A stretch of DNA of 64,000 bases from R-RK-3 sp963842775 (GCA_963842775.1 CAWJHQ010000004.1:124001-188000), one strand, 5' to 3'. Counted from the first letter of the stretch, positions 54,453 to 64,000 are shown. The notes: generated by a model not told the origin, from the sequence alone. Program-made: numbers and translations.

Positions 54453-55046
54453 TCAAGACTTCTGCGCCGATTTGAGGAAAGCCTCGATATTGGTCTTCAC
54501 ATTTTCCTTTTCTTCCGGGCTGCAGACCTTCTTCTCGCCCTTGTCAGGCTCGGAAATGACCGTGGGTTCCTTTTGGCCGTCCTTCTCCAGGAACTTCACG
54601 TTGCCGGTCAGCCACATCACGGTGAACAGATGCAGCCGGTTGATGAACAGCATCTGCTCCTGCGACCATTTCTTCTTGGCCTGCTCCGAGCGCATCAGGG
54701 CCAGATAGTTCTCGGCCTGCAACTCCGGCATATCGCACATCTGCGCATGGGCGGAATTGCGCGCGGTCAAGATGATCCGGCGGGCATCGTCCAGCGGCAC
54801 CAATATGCGTTCCAGATTTTGCCGGTCGATCTTCAAGACCTTGCCGTCAGGCTGCTTGATTTCGCTCGGAATCGTCGTGAGCGCAAAGCCGGTGATCAGC
54901 TTCACGGACTTCTGGCTGAGTTCCTGCTTTTCGGCGGGATCCTTCTCCCCCTTTGGCGCGGCCGTCGTTTGCGCCGTGGCTACGGCGGCAAAGGCGAGGC
55001 CGGTGAAAAGACAAGTTACACATCCCAAACGGCTGAAATTAATCAT
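54453..55046 (-). CDS. Secreted protein of unknown function
   Basis: About 197 residues from MINFSRLGCVTCLFTGLAFA, a signal peptide cleaved near ATAQ. The mature part is helical and charged (EKQELSQKSVKLITGFALTT, DRQNLERILVPLDDARRIIL, ENYLALMRSEQAKKKWSQEQ). The single Cys pairs (CDMPE and VCSPEE) may form a disulfide. Start at 55046 or 55052. Monocistronic: terminators lie on its downstream side. Not recognised. Confidence 0.7.
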   Translation of the reverse strand: MINFSRLGCVTCLFTGLAFAAVATAQTTAAPKGEKDPAEKQELSQKSVKLITGFALTTIPSEIKQPDGKVLKIDRQNLERILVPLDDARRIILTARNSAHAQMCDMPELQAENYLALMRSEQAKKKWSQEQMLFINRLHLFTVMWLTGNVKFLEKDGQKEPTVISEPDKGEKKVCSPEEKENVKTNIEAFLKSAQKS

Positions 55047-55149
55047 TCTCATCCCCTGCCCTGTAGTCCCTCCGAGGGCCACACGCTGCCATTATGTAGA
55101 GGCAATCGCAATACCATAAACGCGGCATAATCATGACACTGTTGCCCCG

Positions 55150-55983
55150 CTACTCCACCCTGTGGCGCGAACGCCGCAGTCCTGTTAACGCAACGATCAT
55201 GCCGCGCAAAGTCCTCACCTCTTGATCAGTTAACGAGGCCCGCTCGAACATATTGCGGATGTTTCGTATCATGCTTAGGCGCTTCTCGTCAGTTTTGAAA
55301 AAGCCCGCTTCGGCTAATTCTCCTTCGATATGAACGAAGAAGTCGAGAAGCTCGCCGCGTGTGGCCAGATTGCACTTGTTCAGGTACAGACCTTCGCTTG
55401 CCGGGCCGTCGAATTGCGTGCCGCGTCCGAGGGATGATCCAGCCGTGAGCTTGCGCCACTCATAACCCACGATCAAAACCGCCTGCGCCAAATTCAAAGA
55501 GGCGAAGACCGGATTGACCGGTGCCATAATCAGCGTATCCGCCAGCGCAACTTCGTCATTTTCAAGGCCGGACCGCTCCCGTCCGAACATAATTCCACAA
55601 AGCTGACCGTTACGCGACCGGGTCGCAATGTCCCGTACGGCGCTTTCCGGCGTCGTAACCGGCTTTACCATCTCACGAATGCGGGCCGTCGTCGCTCCCA
55701 GAAAGTGCAGATCGGCGATTGCGTCCCCAATTGTGGAAAACACTGTGGCGTTATCGATGATGGACACCGCTCCCGAGGCGCCCGCGATCGCCTTTTCATT
55801 CGGCCAGCCGTCGCGAGGCGCGACAAGCCGCAATTCCCCCAGCCCGAAATTGGCCATGGCGCGCGCCGCCTGACCGATATTCTCCCCCAGCTGCGGCTCG
55901 ACGAGGATGATCGCCGGCGGACGCAGGACCGAGCTTTCGGCGCTATCGCCCAGTTCCGTTCCGCCCGACTTTACATTTTCCAT
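55150..55983 (-). CDS. tRNA (cytidine/uridine-2'-O-)-methyltransferase TrmJ-like
   Basis: 277 residues, SPOUT fold. The knot motifs PAIILVEPQLGENIGQAARA, GIMFGRERSGLENDEVALAD and MAPVNPVFASLNLAQAVLIV are clear. The C-terminal helical extension (GELLDFFVHIEGELAEAGFF, RLSMIRNIRNMFERA) is typical for TrmJ/LasT-type enzymes, which methylate position 32 of tRNAs. Divergent from icd with about 107 bases between. Exact site specificity not certain. Confidence 0.9.
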   Translation of the reverse strand: MENVKSGGTELGDSAESSVLRPPAIILVEPQLGENIGQAARAMANFGLGELRLVAPRDGWPNEKAIAGASGAVSIIDNATVFSTIGDAIADLHFLGATTARIREMVKPVTTPESAVRDIATRSRNGQLCGIMFGRERSGLENDEVALADTLIMAPVNPVFASLNLAQAVLIVGYEWRKLTAGSSLGRGTQFDGPASEGLYLNKCNLATRGELLDFFVHIEGELAEAGFFKTDEKRLSMIRNIRNMFERASLTDQEVRTLRGMIVALTGLRRSRHRVE

Positions 55984-56090
55984 GCATACTCACCTTTCGG
56001 CGGCTTGGCGGGCAGGGAAGCCTCCCTTATTGTGCATCGCGACGCTGTCATATCAGCCCTTGCGATTCGGAAAACAGGTCGAGGAAGACA

Positions 56091-57306
56091 ATGAGCAAAA
56101 TTAAAGTGGCCAATCCCGTCGTCGAACTCGACGGCGATGAAATGACCCGCATCATTTGGCAACTCATCAAAGACAAGCTCATCCATCCGCATCTCGACAT
56201 CAACCTGCTCTATTACGATCTGTCGGTCCAGAACCGCGACGCCACCGACGATCAGGTGACGATCGACGCCGCCCACGCGATCAAGGAGCATGGCGTCGGC
56301 GTCAAATGCGCCACCATTACGCCGGACGAGGCGCGCGTCGAGGAATTCGGCCTCAAGAAGATGTGGAAGTCGCCGAATGGCACCATCCGCAACATCCTTG
56401 GCGGCGTCATCTTCCGCGAGCCGATCATCTGCCGCAACGTGCCGCGCCTGGTGCCCGGCTGGACGCAGCCCATCATTGTCGGCCGCCATGCCTATGGCGA
56501 TCAATATCGCGCCACCGATTTCAAGGTGCCCGGCAAGGGCCGCCTGATGATCAAATGGGTGGCCGAGGACGGCAGCCGAAACGATCGAGCACGAAGTGTT
56601 CGACTTCCCCGGCTCAGGCGTCGCCATGGCGATGTTCAATCTGGACGATTCGATCCGCGATTTCGCGCGGGCCAGCATGAATTACGCCCTGATGCGCGGC
56701 TATCCCCTCTACCTTTCGACCAAGAATACCATTTTGAAGGCCTATGACGGCCGGTTCAAGGACATCTTCGCCGACATATTCGAGGCCGAGTTCAAGGATC
56801 AGTTCGCCGCCAGGAAGATCATCTATGAGCACCGGCTGATCGACGACATGGTTGCCGCTGCGCTGAAATGGTCTGGCGGATATGTCTGGGCCTGCAAGAA
56901 TTACGATGGCGATGTGCAGTCGGATACGGTGGCGCAAGGGTATGGTTCGCTCGGCCTGATGACCAGCGTGCTGCTCACGCCCGACGGCAAAACGGTCGAG
57001 GCGGAGGCCGCGCACGGCACCGTGACCAGGCATTTCCGCGAGCATGAGAAGGGCCGCGAAACTTCCACCAACTCCACCGCGTCCATCTATGCCTGGTCGC
57101 GCGGACTGAAACACCGCGCCAAGCTTGACGACAATGCCGAACTGGCCAGGTTCGCACAGACGCTGGAAGAGGTGGTGGTGAGCACCATCGAAAGCGGCTT
57201 CATGACCAAGGATTTGGCGCTGCTCGTCGGCGATCATCAAAGCTGGCTCTCCACGGAGGGCTTCATCAGCAAAATCGACGAAAATCTGCAAAAGGCCATG
57301 CAATAG
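56091..57306 (+). CDS. icd: NADP-dependent isocitrate dehydrogenase (dimeric type), one frameshift
   Basis: TCA-cycle enzyme, isocitrate to 2-oxoglutarate. It belongs to the eukaryote-like dimeric class: VVELDGDEMTRIIWQLIKDK, TPDEARVEEFGLKKMWKSPN, GTIRNILGGVIFREPIICRN and AAHGTVTRHFREHEKG are seen. The frame breaks near 56575-56577, where GGCAGCCGAAACG has one C more than GGCAGCGAAACG; it then continues ETIEHEVFDFPGSGVAMAMF. Joined length is about 404 residues, as expected. Confidence 0.95.
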
Positions 57307-57341
57307 CCTCGTTCCTGTCCAAGAAGGCGGCCCTGTCCAAT

Positions 57342-57379
57342 TGCATCGATCCCAACGGCGGCGACAAGCCGGAGTTTGA
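57342..57379 (+). repeat. Short dispersed repeat, class C, copy 2
   Basis: TGCATCGATCCCAACGGCGG followed by CGACAAGCCGGAGTTT, matching 48096-48131 with a few differences. It lies in the 107-base gap between icd and the phosphodiesterase gene. Confidence 0.65.
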
Positions 57380-57413
57380 TGCAAAGTGTGCCGCCTTCCC
57401 TGGATGAGGACCG

Positions 57414-58421
57414 ATGCGACGGAAGCTGTTGCGCATAGCCGTGGGCGTTGGGGTTTTCGCCCTTGCCGTTTGGCTCAATAATACCTCGCTTTTCTCGGTG
57501 CGCGAGCGCGGGCGCACCGTGCTCCTCGCCCATCGGGGGGTGCATCAGACGTATAGCCGCGAAGGTCTGACTGCCGAGACCTGCACGGCGACAAGGATTT
57601 TCCCTCCCTCGCACGACTTTCTGGAGAACACGCTGCCGTCGATGGAGGCGGCGTTCAACAGTGGCGCCGACATCGTCGAATTCGATATTCACCCGACAAC
57701 GGACGGCCATTTCGCCGTGCTGCACGACTGGACGCTGGATTGCCGGACGAACGGCACAGGTGTTACCCGCGAGCACAGCCTTGCCGAGCTGAAAGGGCTT
57801 GATGTTGGCTATGGCTACACGGCGGACGGCGGCAAGACCTTCCCTCTGCGCGGCAAGGGCGTCGGACTGATGCCGACGCTCGATGAAGTGCTGGCGCGCT
57901 TTCCCGATAAGCGCTTCCTCATCAATATCAAGAGCAACGATCCTGCTGAGGGAGATCTGCTGGCGGCGAGGCTCGCTTCTCTTCCGGTCGAACAGCGTGC
58001 CAAGCTTGCGGTCTATGGCGGCGACCGGCCGGTGAGGCGTTTGCAAGCCAGGCTTCATGGCATGCCCGTGATGTCCCAAAACAGTCTCAAGCGCTGCCTG
58101 CTACGCTATATGGCGTTGGGCTGGACCGGCTACGTGCCGGAGGATTGCCAGAAGTCCGTTATCATTCTGCCCATCAATATCGCGCCATGGATCTGGGGCT
58201 ACCCGCATAGACTGGTTGCCCGAATGGAGGCCGCGGGAAGCCAGGTGTTTGTCGCCGGCGGCTATGACGGCACGGGCTTTTCCTCTGGGGTCGACGACCT
58301 TGCCACCCTCTCGAGACTGCCCACCGGCTTCGGCGGCGGCGTGTGGACCAATCGGATCGAGCGCATCGGTCAGGCCGCAGCGATGCTCGCGGCGGGCTCG
58401 CACCCTGCCGAAGGCCGGTAA
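57414..58421 (+). CDS. Glycerophosphodiester phosphodiesterase family protein
   Basis: 335 residues. One N-terminal helix (LLRIAVGVGVFALAVWLNNT) anchors or exports it. The GDPD catalytic features are present: LLAHRGVHQTYS (the HR pair), ENTLPSMEAAFNSGADIVEF with the D-x-E-like VEFDIHPTTDGHFAVLHDW and its second catalytic His. It would hydrolyse glycerophosphodiesters to glycerol-3-phosphate, probably in the periplasm or at the membrane. Ends before a class B element. Confidence 0.88.
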   Translation: MRRKLLRIAVGVGVFALAVWLNNTSLFSVRERGRTVLLAHRGVHQTYSREGLTAETCTATRIFPPSHDFLENTLPSMEAAFNSGADIVEFDIHPTTDGHFAVLHDWTLDCRTNGTGVTREHSLAELKGLDVGYGYTADGGKTFPLRGKGVGLMPTLDEVLARFPDKRFLINIKSNDPAEGDLLAARLASLPVEQRAKLAVYGGDRPVRRLQARLHGMPVMSQNSLKRCLLRYMALGWTGYVPEDCQKSVIILPINIAPWIWGYPHRLVARMEAAGSQVFVAGGYDGTGFSSGVDDLATLSRLPTGFGGGVWTNRIERIGQAAAMLAAGSHPAEGR

Positions 58422-58486
58422 CTGCCCGCAGCAAGATCGGTCTTGCAGTTATGGCGCACGGCGTACTGGATCGGAACGACGACCGG

Positions 58487-58583
58487 TTAAAGCATTTTCC
58501 AGCAAAGTGGACACCGGTTTGCGTCGCGAAAATGCGACCAGCAAAGAGATAGACTCGATTCAATCGGAACAGAAAAGGCTCTG
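58487..58583 (+). repeat. Interspersed palindromic intergenic element, class B, copy 4
   Basis: TTAAAGCATTTTCCAGCAAA, GTGGACACCGGTTTGCGTCG and GCGAAAATGCGACC, then AGCAAAGAGATAGA and GGCTCTGG. It matches 20440-20546 closely. It lies between converging phosphodiesterase and alaS genes, 3 bases from the alaS stop. Confidence 0.85.
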
Positions 58584-58586
58584 GCT

Positions 58587-61265
58587 TCAGACGCCTGCGG
58601 CGAGGCGTTCAGCAATCGCCGTCAGCGCCGCCTCGGCGCGGCTGCCGTCTGGGCCGCCTGCCTGCGCCATGTCGGGGCGACCGCCACCGCCGCCGCCGCC
58701 AAGCGCTTCCGCGCCGGTCCGAACCAGCTCCACGGCGCTGTAACTATCCGTCAGATCGTCCGTCACGCCGACCACGATGCCCGCCTTGCCTTCGTCGGTG
58801 ACGCCGATGATCGCAACGATGCCCGAGCCGATCTGGCGCTTGCCATCATCGACCAGACCGCGCAAATCCTTCGGCGGAATGCCGCGTACGGTGCGCGCCA
58901 TGAGTTTGACCGCGCCGACCTCGCGGACATTGCCGGCGTCGGTCTGCGTGGCGCCATTGCCGCCGCCGAGCGCGATGGCCTTGCGTGCCTCGGTCAGTTC
59001 GCGCTCGAGCCGGCGTTTTTCCTCGACAAGCCCGGCGAGACGCACCGGCAATTCCTCGGGCTTCACCTTGAGCGCGCCGGCCGCAGCCTTGAGCAGGCTG
59101 TCCTGCTCGCTCAGATAGCGCCGCGCGGCGCTCCCCGTGAGCGCTTCGATCCGGCGAACACCGGCGGCGACCGCGCCTTCCGAGACGATTTTCACCAGAC
59201 CTATATCGCCGACACGGGACACGTGGGTGCCGCCGCACAGCTCCACCGAATAAGCCTTACCCGATTTGGCGCCTTCGACCTGCGTCCCCATCGAGACGAC
59301 GCGCACTTCGTCGCCGTATTTTTCGCCGAACAGCGCCATCGCCCCGGATGCGGCCGCGTCGTCGATCGCCATCAGCCGCGTGGTGACCGCGTCATTTTGC
59401 AGGATCATCGCATTTGCGATCTCTTCGACCGCCTGGATTTCCTCCGCGGTCATCGGCTTAGGATGCGAATAGTCGAAACGCAGCCTGCCCGGCTCCACGA
59501 GCGACCCCTTTTGCGCCACATGGGTGCCGAGAACCTGCCGTAGCGCTTCGTGCAGCAAATGGGTGGCCGAGTGGTTGGCGCGGATCGCCGTGCGGCGGGC
59601 GTGATCGACGTCGAGCTCAACGGCATCGCCGGTTTTGAGCGGCCCCTTATCCAGCACGCCATGATGAACGAAGAGGTCGCCCAGTTTCTTGTCCGTAGAG
59701 CGCACCAGGAAAACCGCGCCTTTCGGGCCGCGGATGACGCCTTCATCGCCGACCTGCCCGCCGGACAATCCGTAAAACGGCGTCTGGTTGACGATCAGAG
59801 AGGCTTCCTCGCCCTTGCGAAGCTGCTTGATTTCCTTGCCGCCCTTGACGATGGCGAGGATCTGCCCTTCCGCCTTCTCCGTCTGGTAGCCGAGAAATTC
59901 CGTGGGCCCGAGACGTTCGCGCAGTTCGAACCAGACGCGCTCAGTCGTCGCGTCGCCGGTGCCGGACCAGGCTTTTCTCGCCTCGGCGCGCTGACGCTCC
60001 ATCGCGACGTTGAAGCCGTCGCGGTCCACGTCGATGTCGCGCGCCTTGAGCGCGTCGGCCGTCAGATCGAGCGGGAAGCCGTAAGTGTCGTATAGTTTGA
60101 AGGCGACCTCACCGGACAAAGTGGCTCCCGCCTTCAAGCCCGCTGTTTCCTCGTCGAGCAGCGCGATGCCCCGGTCAAGCGTCTTGCGGAAGCGCGTCTC
60201 CTCGAGCCGCAGCGTCTCGGTGATCAGCGCATCGGCGCGCACCAGTTCCGGATAGGCCTGTCCCATCTCGCGCAGCAGCGCCGGGACAAGGCGCCACAGC
60301 AGCGGCTCTTGCACTCCGAGCAGATGCGCATGGCGCATCGCGCGGCGCATGATCCGGCGCAGCACATAGCCTCTGCCCTCATTGGAGGGAAGCACGCCGT
60401 CGGCGATCAGGAAGCTGGTCGAGCGGAGATGGTCGGCGATGACCCGGTGACTGATCCGCGCGGGGCCGTCGGCCGGCACCTTGCTCGCCTCGACCGAAGC
60501 CTTGATGAGCGCCTTGAACAGATCGGTATCGTAATTGTCGTGCACGCCTTGCAGCACCGCCGCGAGCCGCTCCAGCCCCATGCCGGTGTCGATCGAGGGG
60601 CGCGGCAGATCGATACGCTCCTCCAGCGTCACCTGCTCATACTGCATGAAGACGAGGTTCCAGATTTCGACGAAACGGTCGCCGTCCTCGTCGGGACTGC
60701 CGGGCGGGCCGCCCGGAATATGGTCGCCGTGATCATAGAAGATTTCCGAACAGGGACCGCACGGCCCGGTATCGCCCATTGCCCAGAAATTGTCGGAGGT
60801 GGCGATGCGTATGATGCGCTTCTCCGGCAGTCCTGAAATTTTGCGCCACAGCGTGAACGCTTCTTCGTCCGCTGCGTAAACGGTTGCGACCAGACGCTTC
60901 TTGTCGAGGCCGAATTCCTTGGTGATCAGGTTCCACGCAAGCTCGATCGCGACATCCTTGAAATAGTCGCCGAAGGAGAAATTCCCCAGCATCTCAAAGA
61001 ATGTGTGGTGGCGGGCCGTATAGCCGACATTGTCCAGATCATTGTGCTTGCCACCGGCTCGGACGCATTTCTGTGCCGTCACGGCGCGGCTATAGGGGCG
61101 CTTTTCAAGGCCGGTAAAGACGTTCTTGAACTGCACCATGCCGGCGTTGGTGAACATCAAGGTGGGATCGTTGCGCGGCACAAGCGGGCTGGACGGCACA
61201 ATTTCATGGCCGTTATGCCTAAAATAATCCAGGAACGCCGATCGTATCTCGTTAATACCGGTCAT
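58587..61265 (-). CDS. alaS: Alanyl-tRNA synthetase
   Basis: 892 residues, intact, normal length. Class II aminoacylation core at the N-terminus (NEIRSAFLDYFRHNGHEIVP, GMVQFKNVFTGLEKRPYSRA), editing domain with HSATHLLHEALRQVLG and CGGTHVSRVGDIG (the four metal ligands H, H, C, H), and a C-terminal DHHA1-type domain with GGGGGGRPDMAQAGG. It is a long gene with no frameshift, as is gyrA. Confidence 0.97.
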   Translation of the reverse strand: MTGINEIRSAFLDYFRHNGHEIVPSSPLVPRNDPTLMFTNAGMVQFKNVFTGLEKRPYSRAVTAQKCVRAGGKHNDLDNVGYTARHHTFFEMLGNFSFGDYFKDVAIELAWNLITKEFGLDKKRLVATVYAADEEAFTLWRKISGLPEKRIIRIATSDNFWAMGDTGPCGPCSEIFYDHGDHIPGGPPGSPDEDGDRFVEIWNLVFMQYEQVTLEERIDLPRPSIDTGMGLERLAAVLQGVHDNYDTDLFKALIKASVEASKVPADGPARISHRVIADHLRSTSFLIADGVLPSNEGRGYVLRRIMRRAMRHAHLLGVQEPLLWRLVPALLREMGQAYPELVRADALITETLRLEETRFRKTLDRGIALLDEETAGLKAGATLSGEVAFKLYDTYGFPLDLTADALKARDIDVDRDGFNVAMERQRAEARKAWSGTGDATTERVWFELRERLGPTEFLGYQTEKAEGQILAIVKGGKEIKQLRKGEEASLIVNQTPFYGLSGGQVGDEGVIRGPKGAVFLVRSTDKKLGDLFVHHGVLDKGPLKTGDAVELDVDHARRTAIRANHSATHLLHEALRQVLGTHVAQKGSLVEPGRLRFDYSHPKPMTAEEIQAVEEIANAMILQNDAVTTRLMAIDDAAASGAMALFGEKYGDEVRVVSMGTQVEGAKSGKAYSVELCGGTHVSRVGDIGLVKIVSEGAVAAGVRRIEALTGSAARRYLSEQDSLLKAAAGALKVKPEELPVRLAGLVEEKRRLERELTEARKAIALGGGNGATQTDAGNVREVGAVKLMARTVRGIPPKDLRGLVDDGKRQIGSGIVAIIGVTDEGKAGIVVGVTDDLTDSYSAVELVRTGAEALGGGGGGGRPDMAQAGGPDGSRAEAALTAIAERLAAGV

Positions 61266-61567
61266 GAAATTTCATCCGTGTCGCTCAGGCAGCGCAGAAT
61301 GCCACACGCCACACGCTCATCCTCCGACACTATAGGCGAAATGCGGGCCGCAAGAGAAACTTTGGCGAAATTGGGTCTGCTTTCTCTAGCGTCGCGCGGG
61401 CGGGCTGTCCAGCGACAGCCATGCTTACGCGCAGCTATTCCTCGGAGAACGAGGCATCGGCACACGCGCTGCGCCTCAGAGGTCCGCCGACCGCCGGCCA
61501 GCAGCTTATGCCCGTCGCTCGGCAAAGAAACCTGCTTGGGGGTGACGTATGCGCATCGTTTAAATGA

Positions 61568-61593
61568 AAACGGGGACGACCTTTTCCCCGTTT
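61568..61593 (-). terminator. recA terminator in the recA-alaS gap
   Basis: On the minus strand the stem AAACGGGGA / TCCCCGTTT (9 bp, 8-base loop) is followed by TCATTT. It lies 26 bases after the recA stop. I see no supported gene in the rest of 61266-61618, which must hold the alaS promoter. Confidence 0.75.
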
Positions 61594-61618
61594 CGCTGCG
61601 ACAGGTCACCAAAGATGC

Positions 61619-62749
61619 TTAGCCGGTCTTCTTCGGCGTCATCCGCTTGGGCGTGGCTTCATCATCCTCGGCAAGCGGGTCGAACTCTTCCTCCGGTTCG
61701 GCTTCGCCGAGAATCCGCTCGGCGATCAGCCCCGCATTCTGACGAATCGCGCTTTCGATTTTCAGAGCGATCTCCGGATTCTGCTTCAGAAAGGCCTTGG
61801 CATTCTCACGCCCTTGCCCGACCCGCTGCCCTTCATAGGAGAACCATGAGCCCGATTTCTCGACCACGCCGGCCTTCACGCCGAGGTCGATAATCTCACC
61901 TGTCTTGGAGATGCCCTCGCCATACATGATGTCGAACTCGATCTGCTTGAAGGGCGGAGCGATCTTATTCTTCACCACCTTGACGCGGGTCTGGTTGCCG
62001 GTGACCTCTTCGCGCTCCTTGATCTGGCCGATGCGGCGAATGTCGAGACGGACCGAGGCATAGAATTTCAGCGCATTGCCGCCGGTGGTCGTCTCGGGGT
62101 TGCCGAACATCACGCCGATCTTCATGCGGATCTGATTGATGAAGATGACGATGGTGTTGGATTTGGAGATCGAGCCGGTGAGTTTGCGCAGCGCCTGGCT
62201 CATCAGGCGCGCTTGCATTCCCGGCAGCACGTCGCCCATTTCGCCTTCGATTTCTGCCTTGGGCGTCAGGGCCGCGACCGAATCGATGACGATGACGTCG
62301 ACCGCGCCGGAGCGGATCAGCGTATCGGTGATTTCCAAGGCCTGCTCGCCATTATCGGGCTGCGAGAAAACCAGTTCGTCCAGCTTCACGCCGAGCTTGC
62401 GGGCATAGATCGTGTCCAGCGCGTGCTCCGCGTCGATGAAGCCGCAAACACCGCCTTTTTTCTGAGCCTCGGCGATCACATGCAGGGCCAGCGTCGTCTT
62501 GCCCGACGATTCAGGGCCGAAAATCTCGATCACACGCCCGCGCGGCAGGCCGCCTATGCCCAGCGCGATATCGAGCCCGAGCGAGCCGGTCGGGATCGAC
62601 TCGATCTCCGCGGGCGCCTCGTTTTTGCCCAGGCGCATGACCGAGCCCTTGCCGAAATTCTTTTCGATCTGGCTCAGCGCGGCCTCAAGCGCTTTATGCT
62701 TATCCATATCAGCCCCCTCTACGAGGCGCAGATCCGCCTTCGTCATCAT
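61619..62749 (-). CDS. recA: Recombinase A
   Basis: 376 residues, intact. Strand exchange and LexA co-protease. The Walker A motif is EIFGPESSGKTTLALHV, with DAEHALDTIYARKLGVKLDE, VIVIDSVAALTPKAEIEGEM and NQIRMKIGVMFGNPETTTGG. The Glu/Asp-rich tail is usual. GGAGAGAG precedes two adjacent ATG codons; either may start. A degenerate LexA box lies upstream at 62799. Confidence 0.98.
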   Translation of the reverse strand: MMTKADLRLVEGADMDKHKALEAALSQIEKNFGKGSVMRLGKNEAPAEIESIPTGSLGLDIALGIGGLPRGRVIEIFGPESSGKTTLALHVIAEAQKKGGVCGFIDAEHALDTIYARKLGVKLDELVFSQPDNGEQALEITDTLIRSGAVDVIVIDSVAALTPKAEIEGEMGDVLPGMQARLMSQALRKLTGSISKSNTIVIFINQIRMKIGVMFGNPETTTGGNALKFYASVRLDIRRIGQIKEREEVTGNQTRVKVVKNKIAPPFKQIEFDIMYGEGISKTGEIIDLGVKAGVVEKSGSWFSYEGQRVGQGRENAKAFLKQNPEIALKIESAIRQNAGLIAERILGEAEPEEEFDPLAEDDEATPKRMTPKKTG

Positions 62750-62798
62750 CTCTCTCCGTTATTCCATATTGCCGGTCGCAATGCAATCTTAAGGAAGT

Positions 62799-62813
62799 GT
62801 ACACACTTTGTTC
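62799..62813 (-). promoter_or_regulatory. Candidate degenerate LexA box upstream of recA
   Basis: On the minus strand GAAC-AAAGTGT-GTAC, one base away from the GAAC-N7-GAAC operator, 50 bases before the recA start. Position and spacing fit an SOS operator; the mismatch in the second half makes this tentative. Confidence 0.45.
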
Positions 62814-62912
62814 CTTATCGCAAGCAGGCAAAAGAACTTACATTCCGAATTTATACTGACGCGGACCGTAAAACTACTAGCCGTGGATCTACGCGAATTG
62901 ATGCGCTCGCTC

Positions 62913-64000
62913 TCAGCCGTCCAGGGTCTCCTTGACGGCCGCGGCGAGCTTCTTCAGCGAAAAGGGCTTGGGCAGGAACGTGAAGGTTTCATCCTCGTCC
63001 AGATTGTTGCGGAATGCCTCCTCCGCGTAGCCTGAAATAAAGATGATCTTAATCAGCGGATTAGCCTTGCGCAGATGTTTCAACAGTGTCGGCCCATCCA
63101 TCTCCGGCATGACGACATCGCTCACCACCAGATCGACGTCGCCGCCACGCTCATTCATGATATCGAGAGCCTGCACGCCGCTCGCCGCCTCCAGGACACG
63201 ATAGCCGCGCGTCGTCAGCGCCCGCGCCGCAAAGCTGCGCACAGCGTCCTCATCTTCCACCAGCAGCACCGTCGCGGAGCCAGTGAGATCGCGCGCGGCT
63301 TCCTTCTTTGCCGGCTTCTCGGAAATTTCCGGCGCTGCCACCACCTCTTCGCAGCGCGGCAGATAGATGCGGAAAACCGTGCCGCTGCCGACCTCGCTTT
63401 CGGCGAATATATAGCCGCCGGTTTGTTTCACAATGCCGTAAACGGTGGAAAGCCCGAGGCCCGTCCCCTTGCCGACCTCCTTGGTGGAAAAGAACGGCTC
63501 GAAAATCTTGTCCATCACCTCGGGGGGAATGCCGGTGCCGTTGTCGCTCACTTCGCAGAGCACATATTCGCCCGGCTCCATGCCCGCATGGCCCAGCTTG
63601 GCCGATTCCCGCTCGCTGATATTGGCGGTGCGGATAGTCAGTTCGCCGCCCGCCGGCATGGCGTCGCGCGCATTCACCGCCAGATTGATGATGACCTGCT
63701 GAAACTGCGTCGGGTCGACCTTGATGAACCACAGATCGCGGCCATGGACGACCCGCGCCTTCACCTTCTCGCCGAGCAAGCTGGTCGAGCAGGATCATCA
63801 GATCTTCCAGCGCGTCGGTCAGCGACATGACCTGCGGCCGCAGCGTCTGCTTGCGCGAGAACGCGAGCAAGTGCCGGACGAGGCCCGCGGCACGATTGGC
63901 GTTGTTCTTGATGTTCATCAGATCGGCGAAGGAGGGGTCGCTCGGCCGATGGTTGGCGAGCAGCAGGTCGGAAAACCCGATGATCGCCGTCAGCACATTA
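62913..64000 (-). CDS. cckA: Hybrid sensor histidine kinase CckA, C-terminal part, one frameshift (5' end outside window)
   Basis: The visible part begins in the HisKA region (NVLTAIIGFSDLLLANHR; the phospho-His would be just beyond the window), then the ATPase domain with INLAVNARDAMPAGGEL (N box), VSDNGTGIPPEVMDKIFEPF and STKEVGKGTGLGLSTVYGIV. A receiver domain follows with DVDLVVSDVVMPEMDGPTLL, holding the acceptor Asp, and ends FLPKPFSLKKLAAAVKETLD. CckA drives the CtrA cell-cycle pathway. Near 63777-63780 one base is added (CAGCTTGCTC for CAGCTGCTC) between DQL and LGEKVKARVV. Confidence 0.92.

Noticed and set aside
61262..61612. A 116-residue minus-strand frame between recA and alaS
   Set aside because: It starts in the recA terminator region, has no ribosome site and no recognisable motif; treated as intergenic.

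Overview
The window looks like a piece of an alphaproteobacterial chromosome, most likely Hyphomicrobiales (Rhizobiales). This rests on gene content and order read directly from the sequence: ssb-gyrA-coaD-two cyclophilins-queA-tgt; coxB-coxA-ctaB-coxF-ctaG-coxC-DUF983-surf1-thrC-M16 protease; purC-purS-purQ-purL-bolA-grxD; icd, alaS, recA and cckA; a split glycine decarboxylase (gcvPA/gcvPB) behind a tandem glycine riboswitch; the F1-ATPase zeta inhibitor; and a GAAC-N7-GAAC LexA box before ssb. DNA is GC-rich, genes are tightly packed, many with ATGA or TGATG overlaps. I found no rRNA, tRNA, CRISPR array, prophage or insertion sequence.

Layout. 1-1.6 kb: a divergent methyltransferase/HxlR regulator pair. 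1.6-7.9 kb (minus strand): an Asp-rich tandem-repeat secreted protein, then gcvT-gcvH-gcvPA-gcvPB with riboswitch and promoter, then a lipoprotein. 8-10.5 kb: ispH-thrB-rnhA. 10.7-16 kb: a TAXI-type binding protein, thrS, and two unusual secreted proteins. 16-24.5 kb: SOS-controlled ssb, gyrA, LysE-type exporter, coaD, two cyclophilins, queA-tgt. 24.7-38.3 kb (all minus strand): the aa3 cytochrome oxidase operon running into thrC, an M16 peptidase, a RimJ-type acetyltransferase and a 7TM-DISM/PAS/GGDEF/EAL protein with degenerate catalytic motifs. 38.5-46.9 kb: IalB-like protein, DUF937 protein, gshA, murI, purB, an AAC(3)-like acetyltransferase, a Tyr-rich secreted protein, an HpcH/HpaI aldolase and the zeta subunit. 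47.3-52.8 kb: purCSQL, bolA, grxD. 53-64 kb: pqiA-like gene, rpsD, a secreted protein, trmJ, icd, a glycerophosphodiesterase, alaS, recA and the 3' part of cckA.

Many genes that should be essential or highly conserved (gcvPB, ispH, thrS, queA, murI, purB, purL, icd, cckA and others) are interrupted by single-base frameshifts. Nearly all look like one extra base, and the protein continues perfectly in the next frame. I annotate these as single genes with the approximate breakpoint. Because they hit housekeeping genes at a roughly even rate, sequencing or assembly indels are the likeliest cause, not gene decay.

Two classes of interspersed palindromic intergenic elements (six copies, sharing a tail that ends in AGAGC or similar) and a short third repeat (two copies) explain most of the gene-free stretches. 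The most unusual biology is in small secreted repeat proteins, a Cys-containing C-terminal module shared by two of them, a queuine tRNA-ribosyltransferase apparently missing its zinc site, and the degenerate GGDEF-EAL membrane protein. I did not find a clearly new multi-gene system.
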